DNA of 33,004 nt from Paracoccaceae bacterium (GTDB lineage: Bacteria; Pseudomonadota; Alphaproteobacteria; Rhodobacterales; Rhodobacteraceae): the NCBI GenBank assembly GCA_021767525.1, contig JAASTF010000002.1, forward strand, positions 1 through 33,004. Direction: 5' to 3'. Positions 24,926 through 31,507 of the stretch are shown piece after piece. Within the stretch, counting starts at the first letter, position 1. Each line of letters starts with the position of its first letter. The position numbers and the translations under genes are program-made. The notes under the pieces were generated by a model that worked only from the letters and a program-made list of their open reading frames with translations, made no database searches and had not been told where the DNA came from.

Positions 24926-25849
24926 GTGACCAGCACTCCTGTTCCTCTGTTGCATGTCGGCTATCACAAGACGGCGACCACGTGGATGCAAAAGCATCTT
25001 TTCGTGCCGGCGCACGGGTTTCGCCAGATGATGGACCACCAGGCGGTGTTCGACCTGATCGTGAAACCGCACGGCCTGCGTTTCGACCCTGGGCCGGCCC
25101 GGTCGGCGCTGGCGCAGGCCATGACCGCGCTTCAGCCGGGCGAGGTTCCGGTGATCTCGTCCGAGGTTCTGTCGGGGCATCCCTTTCAGGGCGGGCACGA
25201 AAGCGATGTCTATGCCGAACGCCTGGCCCGCATCGTGCCCGAGGCCAGGATATTGCTGTCGATCCGTGACCAGATGCACATCATCCCGTCGGTCTACATG
25301 CAGTATCTGCAACGGGGCGGGACGATGCCCTTCGATCAGTTTTTCGAAGGCACGAACCGGCCGGGCTATTTCGGGTTCACGGACGAGCATTTCGAATACG
25401 ACGTTCTGGTGGCCCATTACCAATCGCTGTTCGGCGCGGACAACGTTTATGTGCTGACGCAGGAATCGCTGAAATCTGATATGGATGGCGCGTCGGCCGC
25501 GCTGGCGCAGTTCGCGGGTGCGGCCGGGTTCGGCGGTTTGCAGCCATCGGCCCGGCGGGTTCATGCCGCGGGCTATCCCGAATACGCCGCGCCGTTCCTG
25601 CGCCGGGCGAACCACCTGCAAACCAGCACGTTGAACCCGCGCCCTATCGTTGCCTTGGGTGAAACGCCGGGCGGGCTGTTCCGGCTGGTGGGCGGCCTGT
25701 CGCGGCGCTGGCCGATCAAGCCGCTGCTGTCGAACCGCCGCCCGGTTTCCGCACATGTGGCCAGGCGCTTTGCCGGGCGCTACACTGAGCATAACAAACG
25801 TCTGGCCGCCATTGTGCGGCACCCGCTGAATCTGAGCATGTATTGCTGA
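24926..25849 (+). CDS. Sulfotransferase family protein (PAPS-dependent)
   Basis: A 307-residue cytoplasmic protein. The 5'-phosphosulfate loop HVGYHKTATTW is at residues 10-20 (compare the P-loop-like pattern of sulfotransferases, with Lys15 and Thr18-Thr19). The 3'-phosphate site ILLSIRDQMHIIPS has Arg114 and Ser122 at the usual 8-residue spacing. A PAPS-dependent transfer of sulfate to a sugar is therefore plausible. It sits 3 bp after the Wzx flippase and before Wzy, so EPS sulfation is the likely job. The GTG start at 24926 is backed by GGAAAGG 8-9 bases upstream. Overall similarity to known polysaccharide sulfotransferases cannot be judged without a search. Confidence 0.8.
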   Translation: MTSTPVPLLHVGYHKTATTWMQKHLFVPAHGFRQMMDHQAVFDLIVKPHGLRFDPGPARSALAQAMTALQPGEVPVISSEVLSGHPFQGGHESDVYAERLARIVPEARILLSIRDQMHIIPSVYMQYLQRGGTMPFDQFFEGTNRPGYFGFTDEHFEYDVLVAHYQSLFGADNVYVLTQESLKSDMDGASAALAQFAGAAGFGGLQPSARRVHAAGYPEYAAPFLRRANHLQTSTLNPRPIVALGETPGGLFRLVGGLSRRWPIKPLLSNRRPVSAHVARRFAGRYTEHNKRLAAIVRHPLNLSMYC

Positions 25850-25889
25850 CCCCAACCGGGCGAAACCGACAACCAAAAGCGAGACCGTC

Positions 25890-27263
25890 GTGAGCATCGC
25901 CGAGACATCGCCCCCGCGCCTTGCCGCCGCACGCAGTGCCGAGCGGCTTTCGCCGGTGGTGACAATCTATATCCTGTGCGTTGTCTTTCCGATCTTCTTT
26001 TTCGTCGGCCCGCTTTACATGAACACCTTGCGGCTGATGCTGCTGGTGCTGGTGATCCCGCTTTGGTTCCGCCTGATCCTGGGCCACTACGGCCGCGTCA
26101 TCGTGACGGACTGGCTGTTCGTGGCCTATTTCGTCTGGCAGATCCCGGCGCTGGCTGTGAACAACCCCGAGGCGGTGGTGCAGCAGTCGGGCTCGACCGG
26201 GGCCGAGTTTCTGGGCGGCTACCTCGTTGGGCGCGCGTTCATTCGTGACCGCGGCGCCTTTATCGCGATGTGCCGGCAATTGTCGCTGATCGTGTTGCTG
26301 ATCCTGCCCTTCGGCCTGCTTGAGGCGCGCACCGCCGACCCCTTCATCCCGGACCTGATCCGCAGTGTGCCCGCGCTGTTTTCGGTGCCCGATGTGAACA
26401 TACCCGGGCGGATGGGGCTGAACCGCGTGCAGAATACCTTTACCCACCCGATCCATTACGGGCTGTTCTGTTCGGTGGTGTTTTCTTTGAATTTCATAGC
26501 CTTGCAAGACAAGATCGGAACCACCTGGCGCTGGCTCTCCAGTATGCTGATCGGTTTGGGGTGTTTCCTTGCGCTGTCTTCGGGGGCATTGCTGGCCTTG
26601 CTTTTGCAACTGGGCCTGATCGCCTGGGCGTTCGTGTTGCGCAAGGTGTCGTGGCGGTGGTGGCTGCTGCTGGGGCTTGGGGTGCTGGCCTATGTGGTGG
26701 TCGATCTTCTGTCGAACCGGACGCCCCTGCGTGTCTTTCTGAGTTACGCCACCTTTTCCGCGCACACCGCTTACTGGCGGTCGCTGATCTTTGAATACGG
26801 TTTCCAGAACGCGCTGGACAACCCGCTGTTCGGGATCGGCCTGAACGACTGGGAGCGCCCCGACTGGATGTACGGCGACAGCATGGATAATTTCTGGCTG
26901 GTGGTTGCCGTGCGCTATGGGTTTCCCGCCGCGATCTTTATCATCGCGGGATATCTGTATGTCATCTTCAAGGTGATGTTCCGCGAGGTCGACAGCGACC
27001 CCGAGCTTTGGAAAATCCGCCGCGCCTGGGTGTTCAGCTTTGTCGGGCTGACCTTTACCTTGTGCACGGTGCATATCTGGGCAAATGTCTATTCCTTCGT
27101 GTTCTTCATCTTTGCCGCGGGTATCTGGTTGATCGATGCCAAGCCCAAGGGCGGCGAAGAGGACGAGACCGACGAAACCCCGCAGCGTCCGTCGCATCTG
27201 CCCTTCAGCCGATTCCAGCACACGCCGCGCGACACGCGCCGGCCCGCGCCCGCGCTGCGCTAG
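25890..27263 (+). CDS. O-antigen polymerase/ligase-family protein (Wzy-like EPS polymerase)
   Basis: A 457-residue polytopic membrane protein with roughly ten hydrophobic segments, a long periplasmic loop containing YWRSLIFEYGFQNALDNPLFGIGLNDW, and a charged C-terminal cytoplasmic tail of about 45 residues (KGGEEDETDE onward). The NPLFGIGLNDW stretch matches the N/xGxGxxxF/W-type motif of the Wzy/WaaL C family. Next to Wzx it should polymerise EPS repeat units at the periplasmic face. The start is GTG at 25890, 40 bp after the sulfotransferase. Low primary-sequence conservation is normal for Wzy proteins; ligase activity cannot be excluded. Confidence 0.88.
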   Translation: MSIAETSPPRLAAARSAERLSPVVTIYILCVVFPIFFFVGPLYMNTLRLMLLVLVIPLWFRLILGHYGRVIVTDWLFVAYFVWQIPALAVNNPEAVVQQSGSTGAEFLGGYLVGRAFIRDRGAFIAMCRQLSLIVLLILPFGLLEARTADPFIPDLIRSVPALFSVPDVNIPGRMGLNRVQNTFTHPIHYGLFCSVVFSLNFIALQDKIGTTWRWLSSMLIGLGCFLALSSGALLALLLQLGLIAWAFVLRKVSWRWWLLLGLGVLAYVVVDLLSNRTPLRVFLSYATFSAHTAYWRSLIFEYGFQNALDNPLFGIGLNDWERPDWMYGDSMDNFWLVVAVRYGFPAAIFIIAGYLYVIFKVMFREVDSDPELWKIRRAWVFSFVGLTFTLCTVHIWANVYSFVFFIFAAGIWLIDAKPKGGEEDETDETPQRPSHLPFSRFQHTPRDTRRPAPALR

Positions 27264-27350
27264 GGCGCGGCGCGCAATACGCTTTTCTTTCAATTGGCCA
27301 ACCACTAGACACTTGGGCACGGTAACGCGCCAAAGGGGGCTTGCGCTGCG

Positions 27351-28067
27351 ATGCTGTCCGGCTTGTTCAGACGATCCGATCCCGCCGCAGGGTTGCGTCC
27401 GGATAGCGACATGGCGGTGATCGGTGACGTTCACGGGCGCGCCGACCTGCTGGCGCGTGCGCTGGAGGATAGCCGGGGCATACCGACGGTTTGTGTCGGT
27501 GACTATATCGACCGCGGCCCGCAATCGGCCGATGTATTGGCGATGCTGCGCGCGCGGCCGGATGTGACCTGTCTGGCCGGTAATCACGAAGATATGCTGC
27601 TGGCATTTCTGGATGCGCCCGAGCAGGCCGGGCCAACGTGGTTGCGTCATGGCGGCGAGGCGACGGTTGAAAGCTTTGGCCTGAATGGTGATCTGGCCAG
27701 GGGCGGCCCGTTGGCCGATCTGCGCGATGCGCTGGCGGCGGCGATGGGCGAGGATCTGATTGGTTGGCTGCGCGATCTGCCGGTGCTCCATATCAATGGA
27801 AACGTGGCCGTCGTTCACGCCGCTGCCGACCCGGCCAAGCCGCTGGATCAGCAGGATCGGCGCACGCTTTTGTGGGGGCATCCGGGCTTTGCCAGGGGGC
27901 GGCGCCGCGATGGAATGTGGGTCGTGCATGGCCACACGGTGGTGGCACAGCCGAGCCTGGCGAACGGGCGGATCGCGGTCGACACCGGGGCCTATGCAAC
28001 AAATCGCCTAACCGTTGCGCATATAGGTGCGGGAAAAATACACTTTTCAACTGCGACCTTCCCGTGA
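27351..28067 (+). CDS. PPP-family serine/threonine protein phosphatase (metallophosphoesterase)
   Basis: A 238-residue calcineurin-like phosphatase with the full PPP signature set: GDVHG with Asp26 and His28, GDYIDRG with Asp51 and Asp54, GNHED with Asn78 and His79, and VVHGHT near the end. These bind two metals. It dephosphorylates proteins or, as some bacterial members do, diadenosine tetraphosphate; the length fits a bacterial PPP/PrpE-like phosphatase. It lies 87 bp after the Wzy-like gene and ends in a strong terminator, so it may be the last gene of that run. An ATG at 27411 (MAVIGDVHG) is an alternative start. Its place beside EPS genes suggests a regulatory dephosphorylation role, which is inference. 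Confidence 0.9.
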   Translation: MLSGLFRRSDPAAGLRPDSDMAVIGDVHGRADLLARALEDSRGIPTVCVGDYIDRGPQSADVLAMLRARPDVTCLAGNHEDMLLAFLDAPEQAGPTWLRHGGEATVESFGLNGDLARGGPLADLRDALAAAMGEDLIGWLRDLPVLHINGNVAVVHAAADPAKPLDQQDRRTLLWGHPGFARGRRRDGMWVVHGHTVVAQPSLANGRIAVDTGAYATNRLTVAHIGAGKIHFSTATFP

Positions 28068-28077
28068 CAAGAATATG

Positions 28078-28098
28078 GTGCCCCTGCGGCACTTTTTT
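28078..28098 (+). terminator. Rho-independent terminator after PPP phosphatase gene
   Basis: GTGCC (28078-28082), loop CCTGC, GGCAC (28088-28092), then TTTTTT (28093-28098). The stem is 5 bp plus a flanking G-T, with a good T-tract, 10 bp after the stop at 28067. It ends the FrhB-like to phosphatase transcript. Confidence 0.75.
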
Positions 28099-28285
28099 GG
28101 CAAATGGTTAATATGACGTAGGTATTTGTTAACTAAGGATTTCCCGGGTCTTGGTTAACTGATTCTCTCTGCGAAAAACGCCACGAAACAATAGGCGCGC
28201 TTGCCCGTATTTGTTTCTTAATCTATCCTAATTCAGCACGTGTTGCGGGCTTGGTATGCCACACATGGCGAAAAAAACGGCACCT

Positions 28286-28301
28286 GCCCTTACCTAAGGG
28301 C
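28286..28301. promoter_or_regulatory. Interrupted palindrome, possible operator
   Basis: GCCCTTA CC TAAGGGC is a perfect 7-bp dyad with a 2-base centre, 152 bp upstream of the ExoY-like start. The short spacer makes it a better dimer-binding site than an RNA hairpin. Confidence 0.4.
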
Positions 28302-28315
28302 GAAGCCATCGAGTT

Positions 28316-28346
28316 TTGACTCGACTCGACTGTTAACCTTAATGAT
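28316..28346 (+). promoter_or_regulatory. Candidate sigma-70-type promoter for ExoY-like gene
   Basis: TTGACT (28316-28321) is a good -35 box. The best -10 options are AATGAT (28341-28346, 19-bp spacing) or TTAATG (17-bp spacing), both imperfect. A GTTAAC site (28332-28337) lies inside the spacer, which would suit repression. The start codon is about 90 bp downstream. Confidence 0.35.
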
Positions 28347-28437
28347 ACGTTATCCACAGTCCTAACGTGGTTAATTGCAGCTGCTGGATTATGACGACCG
28401 ATTTGATTGCAACCGAGATCACTACCTGGGGGTAGAC

Positions 28438-29121
28438 ATGCGAAATTTTGAAGCGCGCGTTCACGGTGACACCAATTTTGTTCAAGGGCGTTCTTCGTCC
28501 CGCCTTTATTCCTATCGTGCCTTTGGCAAGCGTCTGTTCGACATCACCATGGTTCTGGCATCCCTGCCCGTTGTGGCGCCCCTGATTTTTATCTTGTGGG
28601 TGATCGTGCGGCTGGATGGCGGGGCCGGGTTCTATTCGCAGACGCGGATCGGCAAGAATGGCCGCGAGTTCCGGTGCTGGAAACTGCGGACGATGATCCC
28701 GAACGCGGATCGCGTTCTGAAAGAGATGTGCGACGCCGACCCCGAGCTGGCGCGCGAATGGCATGAAAACCAGAAACTGGAAAACGATCCGCGCATCACC
28801 CGCATCGGTCGGTTTCTGCGCGCGTCCAGTCTGGACGAGCTGCCGCAGCTTTGGAACATCCTGCTGGGCGACATGAGCATCGTGGGCCCGCGCCCTTTCA
28901 TGGCCGACCAGGCGCCGCTGTATAACACCGCTGGAGGCAAAGCCTACTACACGGTGCGGCCGGGTATCACCGGCCCGTGGCAGGTGTTCGGCCGCGGCGA
29001 AACCACCTTCGTCGACCGGGTGAAATACGACACCATGTATTGCCGTGACCTGAGCATGGTGAACGACATCGTTTTGATCTGGAAGACCTTTGGTGTGGTC
29101 CTGCGCGGGACCGGCAGCTAA
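28438..29121 (+). CDS. ExoY-like undecaprenyl-phosphate sugar-phosphate transferase
   Basis: A 227-residue bacterial sugar transferase (polyprenyl-phosphate hexose-1-P transferase, short ExoY/PglC type). One hydrophobic membrane segment lies at about residues 34-58, followed by FYSQTRIGKNGREFRCWKLR, DPRITRIGRFLRASSLDELP, QLWNILLGDMSIVGPRPF and YYTVRPGITGPWQV, all hallmark motifs. It starts EPS repeat synthesis by loading the first sugar phosphate onto undecaprenyl phosphate. ATG at 28438 has GGGGGT about 6 bases upstream. The gene stands alone between a long regulatory region and a strong terminator, so EPS initiation can be controlled independently of the rest of the locus. Confidence 0.93.
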   Translation: MRNFEARVHGDTNFVQGRSSSRLYSYRAFGKRLFDITMVLASLPVVAPLIFILWVIVRLDGGAGFYSQTRIGKNGREFRCWKLRTMIPNADRVLKEMCDADPELAREWHENQKLENDPRITRIGRFLRASSLDELPQLWNILLGDMSIVGPRPFMADQAPLYNTAGGKAYYTVRPGITGPWQVFGRGETTFVDRVKYDTMYCRDLSMVNDIVLIWKTFGVVLRGTGS

Positions 29122-29155
29122 GCAATTTCACGAATAGTTTTGTCAGCGAGTTCAA

Positions 29156-29179
29156 GGCGCCCCAAAGGGCGCCGTTTTT
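29156..29179 (+). terminator. Rho-independent terminator after ExoY-like gene
   Basis: GGCGCCC (29156-29162), loop CAAA, GGGCGCC (29167-29173), then GTTTTT. A perfect 7-bp GC stem with T-tract 35 bp after the stop at 29121. Confidence 0.88.
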
Positions 29180-29441
29180 CTGTCTGGCCGCCGCTGCTGC
29201 GAATCGCTTTTCGCCCTGCGCGGCATCATCGCACAACCAAAAATAGCATAAGCTTGCTGCCTGGGGCGACAATCCCATGCCCAATCGCGATTGTGTCGAA
29301 AAAGTGGCCACCACTGGTTGAAAAATCGGCACAAAAGGGACAAAGCTTAGTCTTTTCCGGTGTTTGAGGTATCATCGGTCGTGGAACCAAACGGTGCTTG
29401 CGCAAGTTGGCAATGTGCCGTGACACGGAAGGCAGATCATC
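29180..29441 (+). promoter_or_regulatory. Upstream region of the CTERM-type protein gene
   Basis: No gene is visible. Two perfect palindromes occur: CAATCGCGATTG (29282-29293) and CTTGCGCAAG (29397-29406). The second shares the core TTGCGCAA with GTTGCGCAAC at 18721-18730. A ribosome-binding site GGAAGG (29427-29432) precedes the ATG at 29442 by 9 bases. No convincing -35/-10 pair was found. Confidence 0.45.
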
Positions 29442-30875
29442 ATGCGTAGCTTGTTCGCTTTACTTTTGGCCAGCACCTGGGCTGTGTCGGCATCCGCCGC
29501 AACGCAGACGCCCGGCGATACAAGCGATTCCCAACTTCTCGAAGCCGAGGCCGAGGTTGCCGCCGGCGACCAGCGCGCCGGTTTTTCCTGGACGCCCTCC
29601 TTCGGGTTCAACCCGATGCGGCTGCCTGCCCAGGATGCCGAGCCCTTCGTGGGGCTGGTCGGCGCGCCTTTGCCCGGGGCCGGCTACGCCTGGCACCCGG
29701 AATTCGGCCTGATCTCGACAGCTGATGGAGAGGATGCCAACCCCGCGGAAAACGCGATCGACTGGTCCGACAGCGGTAATTCCGTGCGTGCGGTTTTGTG
29801 GAGCGATGCGTATCTTGAAATTCTGGTCGACCAGATGGCGCCGCCTGACGGTTTGACCGTCACCGAGGTGATTGACGTGTCGCCAGACGGCAAGATCCTG
29901 GGCAAGGCAGAAACTGCCGACGGGACCAGCGTTTTCTTCACCTGGGCCCAAGCCGGGCCGATGACCATCGTTCAGCCCGCGGATGGCGCGCAGATGGTGG
30001 GCATGTCGCGACTTGCCACTAGCGGCCATGCGGTGGGGCAGGTGGCAACCGGCGATGAGCAGCCGCTTATGGCCGCGCTTGTGGCGCCCGATGGCAGTGT
30101 TGCGCCGCTGCCCGGACCGGGTGGCGCCGGATCGGTTGCGAATGGCGTGAACAGCGCGGGTGTCGTGGTTGGCGCGTCGACCAGCGAACCGCCGACCGCC
30201 CTGATCTGGGGGCCGGACGGGCAACCGATGGTGTTGGAAACCATGATGTCCGCACCGTTGCCGGACGGTTTCAAACTGCTTGGCGCCGACGATATCAACG
30301 ACGCGGGCGAGATCGTGGCCACGGCCCTTTCGCCCAGCGGCGCGATCCACGCAATCAAATTGACGCCCGATGCCCAGGCACCAGGACAGTACAAGCCGCG
30401 CCCGATTGGCGAGTTGTTTCCGCAGGGAGGGCCGCGCCCGACGCAGCCGATGTCGCTGTCGAATGCCGGGGCCATCGCGGGGGAATGCGCCTTTGGCGCG
30501 CGGGATTGTCCGACCGGTGACATGAGCTTTGCCAACCTCGACACGAATATCACCAACTTTGGCGGGTCGGGCCTGGGCGGTCAGCCCGGGACGTTCCTGC
30601 CGCTGGTTACCGGCAAGGGGCTGAGTGCATCGGGGCGTGGCTTTGGCCAGCCGGGTGCGGGGCTGGGTGGCGATTCGCCTTTTGATCGCTCGCGGCCCGA
30701 TTTCGGTTCACCGAACTTTCCCACGCTGACATCGACCTCGACCGACGATAACGCCGGACCGCTGCCGACACCGCTTCCCGCCGCCGGGGCGCTGTTGCTG
30801 TTCAGTGTTATCCTGCTGCGTTGGCCCGCGGGTCTTGTATCTTATGTGCGAAAAGCGGTTGATCGCACGCTGTAG
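29442..30875 (+). CDS. HAF-repeat exported protein with TPLPA-type C-terminal sorting signal
   Basis: A 477-residue protein. It has an N-terminal signal peptide (residues 1-19, ending SASA before ATQ). The middle carries about five HAF-type repeat cores near residues 147, 190, 235, 283 and 338 (VSPDGKILG, ATSGHAVGQV, VNSAGVVVGAS, INDAGEIVAT, LSNAGAIAG), about 45-50 residues apart. A glycine/proline-rich linker then leads to TPLPAAGALLLF at residues 443-454, a hydrophobic stretch and a basic end (RK...R). This resembles VPLPA-CTERM exosortase signals, except Thr in place of Val and a ~17-residue tail beyond the short hydrophobic stretch. Nearby exosortase at 31508 supports the idea. The end overlaps the convergent gene by 68 bp. 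Confidence 0.75.
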   Translation: MRSLFALLLASTWAVSASAATQTPGDTSDSQLLEAEAEVAAGDQRAGFSWTPSFGFNPMRLPAQDAEPFVGLVGAPLPGAGYAWHPEFGLISTADGEDANPAENAIDWSDSGNSVRAVLWSDAYLEILVDQMAPPDGLTVTEVIDVSPDGKILGKAETADGTSVFFTWAQAGPMTIVQPADGAQMVGMSRLATSGHAVGQVATGDEQPLMAALVAPDGSVAPLPGPGGAGSVANGVNSAGVVVGASTSEPPTALIWGPDGQPMVLETMMSAPLPDGFKLLGADDINDAGEIVATALSPSGAIHAIKLTPDAQAPGQYKPRPIGELFPQGGPRPTQPMSLSNAGAIAGECAFGARDCPTGDMSFANLDTNITNFGGSGLGGQPGTFLPLVTGKGLSASGRGFGQPGAGLGGDSPFDRSRPDFGSPNFPTLTSTSTDDNAGPLPTPLPAAGALLLFSVILLRWPAGLVSYVRKAVDRTL

Positions 30876-31389
30876 CAGCGCCCATTTCGATCAGATCGGC
30901 GCCTGTCAGGCGGTGTAGCGTGGTCAGGCTGAACCGCGCATGGTCCATGTACCAACCTTGCAACGCGCGCGGATAGTGCTGCGCAATGATGATCGACACG
31001 CGGTCGAACAATGCCTTTTCCAGCGGCACGCCGCGGCGTGACGGACCGTGAAAGCCGAAAACCGTGTTCGGCATTACGCAGACATTCTTTAGCCCCAACA
31101 GCATCGTGCAACTGGACAAGCAGGCCGTGCCGCGAATTTCGACGCGGCGATTTGCGGCGCGCAGGGTCTGGATCGCCAACAGACGCTCCTTGACCGAGCC
31201 GCCGTAGTCGGTGCGCACGATATACGGCAAGGGGTGCGCCGGGGCCGAGGCCCGGTCGGCGGGCTTCAAGGGCGGCGCCGCATGGCCGGGTGCGATCATC
31301 AGAACGGTCAGGACGGTCGCCAACGCCAGCGCCAGCACCGCGCGGGACAGTCGGCGGATCGCCCAAAAGGTTTTGCCCAAGCCTTTCAT
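30808..31389 (-). CDS. COG3904-like periplasmic ClpP/SppA-fold protein
   Basis: A 193-residue exported protein with a signal peptide (residues 1-37, ending APGHA before APPLK). The ClpP-like core is visible: DYGGSVKE (oxyanion-type Gly-Gly loop, residues 61-68), then RGTACLSSCTMLLGL with Cys90, Ser92, Ser93 and Cys94, the CxSSC signature of COG3904, and VFGFHGPS with His114. This suits a serine-type periplasmic hydrolase or a pseudo-protease. GGAAGG lies 8 bases before the ATG. It follows the exosortase gene by about 118 bp on the same strand, and its last 68 bp overlap antisense with the CTERM-type gene. Function unknown; proteolysis of the exosortase substrate is speculation. Confidence 0.75.
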   Translation of the reverse strand: MKGLGKTFWAIRRLSRAVLALALATVLTVLMIAPGHAAPPLKPADRASAPAHPLPYIVRTDYGGSVKERLLAIQTLRAANRRVEIRGTACLSSCTMLLGLKNVCVMPNTVFGFHGPSRRGVPLEKALFDRVSIIIAQHYPRALQGWYMDHARFSLTTLHRLTGADLIEMGAATACDQPLFAHKIQDPRANAAG

Positions 31390-31507
31390 GTCCTTGGCCT
31401 TCCGATATCTGCTTTACAGATTCAGAAATGACTAAGGATTGTGGCCAAACTTGTTCGCCGCCTTGGCGATTATGGGGACGAAACCGCGTAAATTGCTGGA
31501 TTTCCGG

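Larger units (their letters stand above)
28099..28437 (+). promoter_or_regulatory. AT-rich regulatory region upstream of ExoY-like gene
   Basis: No gene is visible in this ~340-bp stretch, which is far more AT-rich than its surroundings. It holds five GTTAA(C/T) sites: GTTAAT at 28107-28112 and 28370-28375, GTTAAC at 28128-28133, 28154-28159 and 28332-28337. It also has a 16-bp interrupted palindrome (28286-28301) and a TCGAC tandem pair (28321-28330). The pattern indicates a heavily regulated promoter or an H-NS/MucR-type binding zone. Which protein binds is unknown. Confidence 0.6.

Noticed and set aside
25716..27935. 739-codon minus-strand open frame across sulfotransferase, Wzy and phosphatase genes
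   Set aside because: It crosses three well-supported plus-strand genes, is His/Gln/Arg-rich with no motif, and has no start context.
28316..28331. TCGAC tandem repeat as a CRISPR or microsatellite
   Set aside because: Only two full copies of a 5-base unit; no spacers, no cas genes.
28375..28437. TTG start for the ExoY-like gene
   Set aside because: ATG at 28438 has a good ribosome site and the leader residues are not family-like.
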